Positions 17,341-27,665 of a stretch of 34,014 nucleotides of DNA are shown here, one piece after another (the first letter of the stretch is position 1; every line of letters begins with the position of its first letter). This stretch comes from Rhodanobacter sp. Lineage in GTDB: Bacteria; Pseudomonadota; Gammaproteobacteria; Xanthomonadales; Rhodanobacteraceae. A model generated the notes under the pieces. It made no database searches. It was not told the origin of the DNA and worked only from the letters and a program-made list of their open reading frames with translations. A program made the position numbers and the translations under genes. The stretch lies in the NCBI GenBank assembly GCA_027307195.1, contig DAHUXL010000144.1, forward strand, positions 1 to 34,014. The letters are read 5' to 3'.

Positions 17341-19107
17341 ATGACAAGGATGTTGCGTCTGGGCTGCCTGGGCATCGGCGCCTTGCTCGCAAGCCACGCT
17401 TGGGCTGACGGCTGCCAGTTGAAGGATTACGGCACGTTGCCGGTGGACATGGTCGGCGGGCAAGCCACGACCCTGGTGAAGATCAACGGGGCCGATACGC
17501 GCTTCGTCCTGGATACCGGGGCTTTCTTCAACACCATGTCGCGTGCCAACGCGTTGTCGCTGGGACTCAATCTGCGGCCTGCGCCATTTGGTTTTCGCAT
17601 CGGTGGCATCGGAGGCACGGCGGATGTCCAGTTCACTCAGGTGAAGGATTTCGGCATCCTCGATACGACGCTCCACAAGATCGCCTTCATCGTCGGTGGT
17701 ACGGATGCGGGCCATGGATTGCTCGGTGCCAACCTGCTTGATCTGGTCGATCTCGAAATCGATCTGGCGCATGGCAAATTGACCTTGTTCAGTGCGGTCG
17801 ACTGCAAAAAACACTCGCTGGCCTATTGGTCCAGGGATGGCAAATACAACGAGGCCGACATCGTGTCGACCGGCAACGAGCACGACCGGCGCACTTTTTT
17901 CAACGTGGTGATAAACGGCAAGAAGGTGCGGGCGGTACTCGATTCGGGGGCCTATGCCACCGTGCTCACCCGTCGCGCTGCCGAGCGGGCCGGCATCGAC
18001 CTTGATGCGCCAGACGTCAAGGCTGGCAGTAGCAGCATCGGCATTGGCGCCAGGTCGGTCAAGACATGGACGGTGCGCATTGATTCGTTCTCGGTCGGCA
18101 CGGAAACCATCCAGCACAGTCAGATGCAGGTGCTTGACACAAACATGGGTGACACCGACATGCTGCTCGGGGTGGATTTCCTGCTCGCCCATCACATGTT
18201 CATCGCCAACAGCCAGCGGAAAGCTTATTTCACGTACAACGGCGGCCGCGTGTTCACCTTTGCCGACGCGCCGAGCGACAGCGATAAACCCGATGCCGGC
18301 ACTGCTGCGGACGACACCGGCGCCATGCCCAGGACCGCGCCCGATTACGCTCTGCGTGGCGAAGCTCGTCTGTCGCGCGGCGAAGCGAAGGCTGCCGTGG
18401 CCGATCTGGACGAGGCGATCCGCATGGCGCCCGATCAAGCCGCTTACTACGTTGCCCGTGCGCGGGCACGTACGGCGAACAAACAGCCTGATGCGGCGCT
18501 CGACGATCTGGACAAGTCCCTGAGCCTGGACCCGAAGAATGTCGATGCCTTGCTGCTGCGCGCCGAACTTCGTTTCGTGCACAAGGACCGCACGGGTGCG
18601 ACAGCCGACGTGACGGCGGCAAGCACCTTGGCGCCGGCGGGCTCAACCCAGGCGCGCACGATTGCCGGTCTCTACGTCCAGCTCGATCAACCCGCTGCGG
18701 CGCTGCCCATGCTCGATGACTGGATTCGGCTGCATGCCCATGACGCCATGCTCGGCGCGGCGCTCAACCAGCGCTGCTGGGCGCGTGGACTGAGCAATCA
18801 GATGCTTGATGACGCCTTGAAGGATTGTCGCAAGGCGATCAAGCGTGATGGCGAAAAGCCGGCCTACCTCGACAGTCTCGGCATGGTGCGGTTGCGACTG
18901 GGACACTATGCCGAATCAATCAAGGCCTACGAGCAGGCCGTCGCGCAAAACCCGCATGCCGCATGGTCACGCTATGGCCTTGGCCTGGCGAAGATCCGCA
19001 GTGGCCAGGCGGACGCGGGCCGTGCCGATCTGGTCGCCGCGCGTGCGCTCGATCCGGACATCGAGGTGCGTGCCACCAGGTTTGGTCTGGCCGGGGCGGG
19101 GCCATAG
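17341..19107 (+). CDS. Periplasmic double-retropepsin aspartyl protease with TPR repeats
   Basis: A 588-residue secreted protein: signal peptide about 1-22 (MTRMLRLGCLGIGALLASHA, likely cut after AWA), then two retropepsin-like domains. The first has the catalytic motif VLDTGA (DTG at 58-60) and LLGANLL (127-133); the second has VLDSGA (DSG at 201-203) and MLLGVDFLL about 70 residues later. A retropepsin needs two DTG/DSG motifs to build one active site, so this chain could fold as a single-chain dimer. From about residue 330 to the end come TPR repeats (for example YAESIKAYEQAVAQNPHAAW), suggesting protein binding. The substrate is unknown. The ATG at 17341 is well spaced from AAGGGGG; 17338 is also possible. 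A promoter lies at 17236-17264. Confidence 0.88.
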   Translation: MTRMLRLGCLGIGALLASHAWADGCQLKDYGTLPVDMVGGQATTLVKINGADTRFVLDTGAFFNTMSRANALSLGLNLRPAPFGFRIGGIGGTADVQFTQVKDFGILDTTLHKIAFIVGGTDAGHGLLGANLLDLVDLEIDLAHGKLTLFSAVDCKKHSLAYWSRDGKYNEADIVSTGNEHDRRTFFNVVINGKKVRAVLDSGAYATVLTRRAAERAGIDLDAPDVKAGSSSIGIGARSVKTWTVRIDSFSVGTETIQHSQMQVLDTNMGDTDMLLGVDFLLAHHMFIANSQRKAYFTYNGGRVFTFADAPSDSDKPDAGTAADDTGAMPRTAPDYALRGEARLSRGEAKAAVADLDEAIRMAPDQAAYYVARARARTANKQPDAALDDLDKSLSLDPKNVDALLLRAELRFVHKDRTGATADVTAASTLAPAGSTQARTIAGLYVQLDQPAAALPMLDDWIRLHAHDAMLGAALNQRCWARGLSNQMLDDALKDCRKAIKRDGEKPAYLDSLGMVRLRLGHYAESIKAYEQAVAQNPHAAWSRYGLGLAKIRSGQADAGRADLVAARALDPDIEVRATRFGLAGAGP

Positions 19108-19258
19108 GTCGCGTGGGAAATATTCCCGGACACGATCTGCAGCACCATCGGCGGGGTCGAAGGCGCGACTGGATCGCTTGATCGTCTTCGACCAATTGTC
19201 ATCCAGGATCGACCCAACCTCGGCTACAGTGGAGCTTCACCACTGCTGAGGTTTGATC

Positions 19259-19675
19259 ATGAGTAAAGACAAATCGCACAAAAAGGACAAGTCGAAAAAG
19301 CACGACCTGTTTTCATTGATGCTGGAACAGAGTGAAGTCTTCAGGGACATGGTGGCGCACTTTCAGAGCGCCTGGGCGCCGAAAATGTTCGTGCACATGA
19401 GTGGTGAGGCAGCCAACACGGCTCCGGCTTCGGAGACGGTGGTTGCGAAGAAGCCGACCCGGGCTGCCAGGTCCGCGAAGAAACCTGTCACGAAGAAGGT
19501 TGCACCGGTATCGAAGAAGGCGGCGGCCGCACCAGCCACGAAGAAACCAGAAATCGCAACGAAGAAGAGTGCCAAGAAGGCTTCAGGTGCGAAGAGCCCC
19601 GCACCTGTCGTGACAAAGAAGAGCGCGGTCAAGACAGCGCGGCGTCCGGCAAAGAAAGGCTCGCCAGGGAAATAG
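19259..19675 (+). CDS. Lysine/alanine-rich histone-H1-like protein
   Basis: A 138-residue, extremely basic protein. A lysine-rich N-terminus (MSKDKSHKKDKSKKHD) leads into a short amphipathic, probably helical core (LFSLMLEQSEVFRDMVAHFQ, about 18-37). The rest, from about residue 55, is a low-complexity tail of repeated KK-x-A/KKA-type units (KKAAAAPATKKPEIATKKSA). Such tails resemble eukaryotic histone H1 and bacterial AlgP- or HctB-like proteins, which bind DNA non-specifically; the link is compositional, so function is inferred. The ATG at 19259 has GAGG nine bases upstream. It stands alone, convergent with the NRAMP gene. Confidence 0.75.
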   Translation: MSKDKSHKKDKSKKHDLFSLMLEQSEVFRDMVAHFQSAWAPKMFVHMSGEAANTAPASETVVAKKPTRAARSAKKPVTKKVAPVSKKAAAAPATKKPEIATKKSAKKASGAKSPAPVVTKKSAVKTARRPAKKGSPGK

Positions 19676-19761
19676 CCGTCTGCGCACTCGGGGATAGACA
19701 GCCTGTCGCTGTCCCCGGGTGGTCTGCTGAAACGGTCTGCGGATTCCGGTCCCGTGGGATC

Positions 19762-19791
19762 GGGGTGAGGCTGCAACAACAGCCTCACCCC
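19762..19791. terminator. Hairpin between convergent genes
   Basis: GGGGTGAGGCTG-caacaa-CAGCCTCACCCC is a perfect 12-bp stem with a six-base loop, in the gap between the H1-like gene and the convergent NRAMP gene. No T-run follows on either strand. A second, imperfect hairpin (GGGGA...TCCCC with inner GACAG-c-CTGTC) lies at 19691-19717. Confidence 0.6.
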
Positions 19792-19837
19792 CGGGCAGGG
19801 ACTCTCGGGTCCGGGTAAGTGACGCAACCGACACCGA

Positions 19838-21124
19838 TCACTTCCCCCAGGTCGCAAACATCACCACCGCCGCCGCTGCCATCGCCAGCGTCGCCACCCA
19901 CCCGAACACCTTCAACGGCCACGGCATGGTGAACTTGCCCATGACCTTGCGGCTGGATCCCATCAGCATCATCACGATCATCAACGGCACGGCGGCCACG
20001 CCGTTGATCACGGCACTCCAGTACAGCGCCTTGATCGGATCGAGTGGGGTCAGGTTCAAGGCGATGCCGGCGAGGCTGGCGAAGGTCAGCACGCCGTAGA
20101 AAAACTTGGCCTGGAGTGGCTTGTACTGCAGGCCGCTGCGTTGGCCGAAGGCGCCGGCCGCGGCATAAGCGGTGGCGCCGGCCAGTACCGGCACGGCCAG
20201 CAGGCCGGTGCCGATGATGCCGGCCGCGAACAGCGCGAATGCCAGATTGCCGGCCAGCGGGCGCAGCGCTTCGGCGGCTTCGGACGAGGACTGGATGTCG
20301 ATCTTGCCGTGGGCGTGCAACACCACGGCGGCGGTGAGGATGATGAAGAACGAGATCAGGTTGGAGAAGATCATCCCCACCGTGGTGTCGATCCCGATGC
20401 GGCGCAGGGCGCTTGGTGCCTGCAGCGGCGCTCGCCGCAATGATTTTCGCCGCTTGTTCGAGCCGATCTCTTCGACTTCCTGCGCTGCCTGCCAGCAGAA
20501 CAGGTAGGGGCTGATCGTGGTGCCGAGCAGGGCGACCAGACCGACGGCGTATTTGGCGTTCCAGCTGATCGGTGGCACCACCAGGCTCTTGAGCACGGCC
20601 AGCCACGGCACGTCGATGACCAGCACGGTGGCCACGTAGGCAAACAGGCTCAGCGTGAGCAGCTTGAGGATCGGCGAGTAGCGCGTGAATGGAATGAAGA
20701 TCTGCAGCACCAGCGACAGCACGGCGAAACCTGCGGCATACAGCAGCGCCGGTCCGCCGATCAGCAGTTTCAGCGCGGCGCCCATGGCGCCGATGTCCGC
20801 GGCCAGGTTGATCACGTTCGCGATGAGGACGGAGGCCATCAGGACATACACCAGGGTGTGTGGATAGTGCTTGCGCATGCCATCCATCAGGCCGTGGCCG
20901 GTGACCCGTCCGATGCCGGCACTGATCGCCTGGATCGCGATCATCAGCGGCATCGTCACCAGGACGCACCACAGCATGCCGTAGCCAAATGCGGCGCCTA
21001 CTTGCGAGTAGGTGGCAATGCCGCTGGGGTCATCGTCGGCCGCGCCGGTGATCAGGCCCGCGCCGAGATCTGCCCATGCCGGCTTTTCGATGCCGCCGTC
21101 TTCGGTGTTTTCACGATCGACCAT
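19838..21124 (-). CDS. NRAMP (SLC11)-family metal ion transporter, non-canonical metal site
   Basis: A 428-residue inner-membrane protein with about 11 helices. The first helix carries GAADDDPSGIATYSQVG, the family position of the DPGN metal-binding motif, but here it reads D32-P33-S34-G35. In the sixth helix the canonical MPHN-type stretch with its metal-binding methionine is replaced by TISPYLFCWQ (203-212). Other family features remain, such as ADIGAMGAAL in helix 3. Canonical NRAMPs import Mn2+ and Fe2+; relatives lacking the methionine have been reported to carry other ions, including Mg2+, so I do not call it MntH. The ATG at 21124 lacks a clear Shine-Dalgarno. It is the last gene of a minus-strand group with the receiver protein, antiporter and exporter, though separated by 218 bp. 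Confidence 0.88.
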   Translation of the reverse strand: MVDRENTEDGGIEKPAWADLGAGLITGAADDDPSGIATYSQVGAAFGYGMLWCVLVTMPLMIAIQAISAGIGRVTGHGLMDGMRKHYPHTLVYVLMASVLIANVINLAADIGAMGAALKLLIGGPALLYAAGFAVLSLVLQIFIPFTRYSPILKLLTLSLFAYVATVLVIDVPWLAVLKSLVVPPISWNAKYAVGLVALLGTTISPYLFCWQAAQEVEEIGSNKRRKSLRRAPLQAPSALRRIGIDTTVGMIFSNLISFFIILTAAVVLHAHGKIDIQSSSEAAEALRPLAGNLAFALFAAGIIGTGLLAVPVLAGATAYAAAGAFGQRSGLQYKPLQAKFFYGVLTFASLAGIALNLTPLDPIKALYWSAVINGVAAVPLMIVMMLMGSSRKVMGKFTMPWPLKVFGWVATLAMAAAAVVMFATWGK

Positions 21125-21171
21125 GAGATGTTTCCGCTGCTGCTTGAATACCGGAGTTGGCGTGAGGCACG

Positions 21172-21186
21172 GGGACAGAGTGTCCC
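21172..21186. promoter_or_regulatory. 15-bp inverted repeat upstream of the NRAMP gene
   Basis: GGGACA-gag-TGTCCC is a perfect six-base inverted repeat located 48-62 bp upstream of the NRAMP start codon, where an operator would lie. A GC-rich hairpin, CCGGCC-(8)-GGCCGG at 21239-21258, lies further upstream and may end transcription of the receiver gene. Confidence 0.35.
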
Positions 21187-21342
21187 TGCGGCGGCAGCAT
21201 GGATGTGTCCGTGCGGTGCGGATGTGAACCTCGCCTTGCCGGCCTGCGGGCTGGCCGGTGTGTCCGGGATCTGGCGCATGGGGCGACGATCAGCTCTGGT
21301 GCTGTTCAAACCCCGATGCGGTTGGCCCTTCGGCACCTGCGA

Positions 21343-21729
21343 TCAAACTGCTGTTTCATCCACTCGCCCCGACGCCACTCCGATTGCCTCCAGCAACTGC
21401 TCGCCGCCAAACGGCTTGCGCAGGAATACTCCGCGCTCGGGAATCTCGGCGCAGTGAACCTCGGGATCGGCGGTGATCACGACGACGGCGATGCGGGGGT
21501 AGCGGTCGATCGCCTTCTGGCAGAGATCGATGCCGCTGACGCTGCCGCTCAGGATGACGTCGGCGACGATGACGTCGATGCTCGGCGCATTTTGCATGTG
21601 GCTGATCGCGCCCGCCGAACCGCGCACCCGAATGGTCTGAAAGCCCTCGGTGGCGGACAGGTGCAGGTCGATGGATTCCAGCACGAGGTCATCGTCGTCG
21701 ACGATGAGTACGGTTTTCTTTGCTTCCAC
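21343..21729 (-). CDS. Single-domain response regulator (receiver protein)
   Basis: A 128-residue CheY-like receiver without an output domain. The acidic cluster is D11-D14, the phospho-accepting aspartate is D57 (VIVADVILSG), the switch threonine is T86 (VVVITAD) and the conserved lysine is K105, followed by proline (LRKPFGGEQLL). All residues for phosphorylation are present. It starts with GTG at 21729, supported by GGGGGA upstream; no ATG is available. No histidine kinase lies in the window, so it is an orphan. It is 107 bp downstream of the antiporter on the same strand. Confidence 0.9.
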   Translation of the reverse strand: MEAKKTVLIVDDDDLVLESIDLHLSATEGFQTIRVRGSAGAISHMQNAPSIDVIVADVILSGSVSGIDLCQKAIDRYPRIAVVVITADPEVHCAEIPERGVFLRKPFGGEQLLEAIGVASGRVDETAV

Positions 21730-21836
21730 AGATTTCCCCCGAAATCATTCAGCGCCGTCCAGCATATTCTAGTCCGGTGCCAACGGGGCCTGACTCACGT
21801 CAATGCAAGAAATTGCCGTGCAGGACACCGGATCGC

Positions 21837-23039
21837 TCAGCCCTTCACATCAGGCACCTTGACCGTGCTGCCACTGCCGCGCTTCAGCAACCAGGCCAGT
21901 ACCGGCGGCGTGACCATGGCGGTGAGCAGCGACATCGCCACGATGATGGCGTAGATGCGGTTGTTGAAGACGCCGGCGGCGAAGCCGAGGCTGGCGATCA
22001 CCACGCCGACTTCGCCGCGCGGCACCATGCCGAAGCCGATGATGGTGGCGCTGCGCTTGCCCAGCGACAGGGAGCCGAGCCAGCCGCCGATCAGCTTGGA
22101 GACGATCGCGATCGCGGTGACCGCGGCCAGCATCAGCAGCGCATCGGCGCTGGCCAGTTCGCGCAGGTCGATCTTGCTCCCGGTGACCACGAAGAAGAAC
22201 GGCGTGAGCAGGGCGAGCAGCGGCATGGTCTGCTGTTCCAGCGTGTGCTGCTGGCGCGTTTCCGAGGCGATCATGCCGGCCAGGAACGCGCCGATGATTG
22301 CGGCCAGCCCGAACAGGGTAGACAGGTAGGCCAGGCCGAGGCATAGCGCCAGCACGATCATCAACGGCGAATGCGGGCCAAGCGGTTTTTCCAGCCAGCT
22401 GGAGTTCCAGCGCATCACCCGCGCGCCGCCGAGGCCGACCACGGCGATGAAACCGATCGCACCGGCCAGCACCAGCAGCAAGTGCGACAGGTTGAAACCG
22501 CCGCCGCCCTGCATCGACACCACCACGCCGAGCAGCAACATGGCGAGAATGTCGTCGATCACGGCGGCACCGAGGATCACCTTGCTCTCGATCCGCTGCA
22601 GTGCGCCCAGTTCCTGCAGCACGCGGGCGGTAATGCCGGCCGAGGTGGCGACGAAGGCGGCGGCGATGAACAGCGACTTGTCCCATTCGAAGCCGTTGCC
22701 GTGCGCCCACACGCTGCCCATGCCAAACGGCACCAGCACGCCCAGCACGCCGACCAGAAACGCCACCTTGCCGACTTTCTTCAGGTCCTCCAGCCGCGTT
22801 TCCAGGCCCACCGCGAACAGCAGCAGCACCACGCCGATTTCGGCCAGTACGTCGAGCGGCGTGCCGGTGGCGATCTGTTCGGGGGTGATCCAGCCGAGCA
22901 GGGAAGGGCCGATCACGCAGCCGGCGGCGATCTCGCCGACCACGCCGGGCAGCTTCAGCCGCTGCGCGATCTCGCCGCCGATCTGCGCGGCGACGAACAC
23001 GATGAACAGGGTGAACAGTATGTCGCTGGCGTGATGCAT
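21837..23039 (-). CDS. CPA2-family Na+/H+ (or K+/H+) antiporter
   Basis: A 400-residue inner-membrane cation/proton antiporter with about 12-13 helices. Helix motifs include LLLFAVGLETRLEDLKKVGK (72-91), ATSAGITARVLQELGAL (131-147) and AAVIDDILAMLLLG (158-171). The adjacent aspartates D162-D163 are the paired acidic residues of electrogenic NapA-like members. There is no C-terminal TrkA-N domain as in KefB/KefC, which favours Na+/H+ exchange. The ATG at 23039 gives MHHASDILFTLF; an upstream TTG at 23048 is less likely. The 82-bp gap to the upstream exporter holds a perfect inverted repeat. Confidence 0.9.
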   Translation of the reverse strand: MHHASDILFTLFIVFVAAQIGGEIAQRLKLPGVVGEIAAGCVIGPSLLGWITPEQIATGTPLDVLAEIGVVLLLFAVGLETRLEDLKKVGKVAFLVGVLGVLVPFGMGSVWAHGNGFEWDKSLFIAAAFVATSAGITARVLQELGALQRIESKVILGAAVIDDILAMLLLGVVVSMQGGGGFNLSHLLLVLAGAIGFIAVVGLGGARVMRWNSSWLEKPLGPHSPLMIVLALCLGLAYLSTLFGLAAIIGAFLAGMIASETRQQHTLEQQTMPLLALLTPFFFVVTGSKIDLRELASADALLMLAAVTAIAIVSKLIGGWLGSLSLGKRSATIIGFGMVPRGEVGVVIASLGFAAGVFNNRIYAIIVAMSLLTAMVTPPVLAWLLKRGSGSTVKVPDVKG

Positions 23040-23069
23040 GCGGTGCAAGTCCGTACAGTCGGCAGAGCC

Positions 23070-23084
23070 TGCATGCTACATGCA
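23070..23084. promoter_or_regulatory. 15-bp inverted repeat upstream of the antiporter gene
   Basis: TGCATG-cta-CATGCA is a perfect six-base inverted repeat 31-45 bp upstream of the antiporter ATG. It could be an operator; no function can be read from it. Confidence 0.3.
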
Positions 23085-23121
23085 CGTCGGCGCGCGGTGG
23101 CAGCGCCGATCGCGCGTTTGG

Positions 23122-24612
23122 TTACTCGGTCACGGCGGTTCCGGGCAGCGGGCGATCGTGCCGCAGCCGACTGAACACGCGGCTGGCCGCGGCGGTGATC
23201 GCTGCCAGCAACAGCACCGTCCAGCGGAACGCCACCACGTAGTCGTCGTGCGCATGACCTTGCAGCATCGCTTCCATCAGGAGGGTGGACAGCGCGATGC
23301 CGAAGCTCATCGCGAGGTACTGCGCAGTCGAAGCCATCGACGAAGCCATCGAGGCGTGCTGGATGTCCAGGTCGTTGTAGATCAGCGTGTTCATCGCGGT
23401 GTACTGCAGGCCGGCGAAACAGCCATAAAGATAGGTCAGCAGCGCGATCAGCCAGACCGGCGAGCCCGGTCCGAGCAGGGCGAACGTGGCCAGCAACACA
23501 GCCACCATCAGCGTGTTGCCGAGCAGCAGGCGGCGGTAGCCGAAATGGATCAGCGCACGATGGATCACCCACTTCGCGCTGATCGAGCCGAGCGCCTGCG
23601 GCACCATCATCAGGCCAGCCATCAACGGCGACCAGCCACAGCCCACCTGCAGGAACAGCATCAGCAGCAGGAACATGCCGGAGATGCCGAGCCGGGTGAA
23701 CAGGCCGCCGGCCAGTGCGACCGATACGCTGCGCACTTTCAACAGCCTCAGGTCGGCGACCGGGTGCGCGGTGCGCCGGCTGTGCCACACGTAGATCGCG
23801 CCCAGCAGCACGGCAGTCGCGCTGCACAGGCCGATCGGCGTCCACGGCACCGGTTTGCTGCCGGCCAGTTCCGACGCGGTGAGCAGCAACGCCGAAGCGG
23901 CGGCAAACAGCAGGAAGCCGAGCAGGTCGAAGCGATTGGCGCGATCGAGTCGGTAGTCGGGCATGTCGCGCTGGTTCATCCACACGCCGGCGATCGCCAC
24001 CGGCACGTTGATCAGGAAGATCAGCCGCCACGAGGTGAACTGCACCAGCGCGCCGCCGAGCAGCGGCCCGAGTACCGAGCCGAGCAGGCCGAACGTGGCG
24101 ACCGTGCTCATCGCGCGCACGAACTCGCGCTTGTCGATGCTGCGCACCAGCACGTAGCGGCCGACCGGCATCAGCGAGGCGCCACCCACACCTTGCAGCA
24201 CGCGCGCGGCGACCAGTTGCGGCAGCGTCTGCGCGACGCCGCACAGCAGCGAGCCCACGCCGAACACGATGATCGCGATGCCGAACACCCGTCGCGTGCC
24301 GAGCCGGTCGCACAGCCACGGGCTGGCCGGGATCAGGATCGCCAGGGTCAGCACGTAGCTGGTCAGCGCAGTGCGCATGCCCAGCGGAGTCACCTGCAGC
24401 GCCTCGGCCATCGCGGGCACGGCAGTGTTGACCACGGTGGAATCCAGCGCCTGCATGAAGAATGCAGCAGCGACCAGCCACAGCAGGCCGCGAAAGCGTT
24501 CGCGCGAGGACATCCCGGACAGATCAGGCTCGGGCAGACCGGTGGAAACCGGCGCTGGTGTGGACACAGCGGAGGCGGCAGCGTGGAGGTCCGCGGCGGC
24601 TTGGTGGGGCAT
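23122..24612 (-). CDS. MFS exporter, DHA2 (EmrB/QacA/MdtD-like) family
   Basis: A 496-residue drug:H+ antiporter-type permease with about 14 predicted helices. It shows the DHA2 motif ALDSTVVNTAVPAMAEAL in helix 1, a loop motif of the D-R-x-G-T-R-R type (CDRLGTRRVF), and the antiporter motif C region GPLLGGALVQFTSWRLIF in helix 5. The closest named relative by these motifs is E. coli MdtD. The substrate is unknown. The first 33 residues are hydrophilic and alanine/proline-rich; an internal ATG at 24513 (MSSRERFRGLLWL) is an alternative start close to helix 1. Neither start has a good Shine-Dalgarno. It is divergent from rnk. Confidence 0.88.
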   Translation of the reverse strand: MPHQAAADLHAAASAVSTPAPVSTGLPEPDLSGMSSRERFRGLLWLVAAAFFMQALDSTVVNTAVPAMAEALQVTPLGMRTALTSYVLTLAILIPASPWLCDRLGTRRVFGIAIIVFGVGSLLCGVAQTLPQLVAARVLQGVGGASLMPVGRYVLVRSIDKREFVRAMSTVATFGLLGSVLGPLLGGALVQFTSWRLIFLINVPVAIAGVWMNQRDMPDYRLDRANRFDLLGFLLFAAASALLLTASELAGSKPVPWTPIGLCSATAVLLGAIYVWHSRRTAHPVADLRLLKVRSVSVALAGGLFTRLGISGMFLLLMLFLQVGCGWSPLMAGLMMVPQALGSISAKWVIHRALIHFGYRRLLLGNTLMVAVLLATFALLGPGSPVWLIALLTYLYGCFAGLQYTAMNTLIYNDLDIQHASMASSMASTAQYLAMSFGIALSTLLMEAMLQGHAHDDYVVAFRWTVLLLAAITAAASRVFSRLRHDRPLPGTAVTE

Positions 24613-24674
24613 TGGCCGGCATGATACCTGCTATGACAGCTTGCTTTTCGTGAGCGGTATCCGCAGAGTCAGCC

Positions 24675-24703
24675 TTGTTTCATCTGCCGGTCATGCCCAG
24701 ATA
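24675..24703 (+). promoter_or_regulatory. Candidate rnk promoter
   Basis: TTGTTT (24675-24680) and CAGATA (24698-24703) are separated by 17 bp. The -10 is poor, so this is tentative. Transcription from about 24710 would place the attenuator-like hairpin within the rnk leader. Confidence 0.35.
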
Positions 24704-24727
24704 GGTATTGGCGGCCATTTACGACCA

Positions 24728-24781
24728 CACGCGCCGGGGCGGTTTCGTTCCGGCGCGTGCTTTTGTGCGGCAGGAGCCGCA
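24728..24781 (+). terminator. Attenuator-like hairpins in the rnk leader
   Basis: CACGCGCCGG (24728-24737) pairs perfectly with CCGGCGCGTG (24750-24759) and is followed at once by CTTTTG, the form of an intrinsic terminator. A second perfect hairpin, TGCGGC-agga-GCCGCA (24766-24781), follows, ending 16 bases before the rnk ATG. No plus-strand gene ends upstream, so the terminator has no other obvious gene to serve. Structured attenuator leaders of rnk are described in other gammaproteobacteria. Confidence 0.55.
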
Positions 24782-24797
24782 AATATCAGGAAAAGCC

Positions 24798-25208
24798 ATG
24801 AGCAGCAAACCACCGATCACTGTTTCACGCATCGACCTGGCCCGCATCGAAGCGTTGCTGGAGCGCCTGCCTGCCGTCGAGGCCGCGAATCTCGACGCGC
24901 TGCGTGCCGAGCTCGATCGTGCCGACGTGGTCGAGCCGGCGGCGATGCCGGCGCATACGGTGACGATGAACTCCGTCGTCACGTTCGAGGATGAGAGCAA
25001 CGGCGAAAAACTCACCCTGACCCTGGTCTATCCGGCTGCGGCCGGCGCGCCAGGCACGGTGTCGATCCTGGCGCCGGTGGGCAGTGCCTTGCTCGGGCTG
25101 GCCCGTGGCCAGCAGATCGACTGGCCGACCCCGGATGGCCGCAAACGCCGCCTGAAAGTGCTGGAAATCGCCTATCAGCCGGAAGCGGCGGGGCACCTCC
25201 ACCGCTGA
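24798..25208 (+). CDS. rnk: Rnk, regulator of nucleoside diphosphate kinase
   Basis: RNA-polymerase-binding protein of the GreA/GreB-related family, with a short N-terminal coiled coil and a C-terminal FKBP-like domain. The 136-residue length equals that of E. coli Rnk. Evidence is PPITVSRIDLARIEALLERL at the N-terminus, then VTMNSVVTFED, TLTLVYPAAA, and SILAPVGSALLGLARGQQID, the Gre-factor C-terminal signature. The ATG at 24798 has AGGAAA six bases upstream; the longer frame from a TTG at 24708 would run through the hairpins and is rejected. ligA follows after 66 bp. Confidence 0.93.
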   Translation: MSSKPPITVSRIDLARIEALLERLPAVEAANLDALRAELDRADVVEPAAMPAHTVTMNSVVTFEDESNGEKLTLTLVYPAAAGAPGTVSILAPVGSALLGLARGQQIDWPTPDGRKRRLKVLEIAYQPEAAGHLHR

Positions 25209-25247
25209 GTGTCGCGGCAGGCGACCGGAATTCGTCGGGATCGCTAA

Positions 25248-27664
<2,417 letters not shown>

Positions 27665-27665
<1 letters not shown>

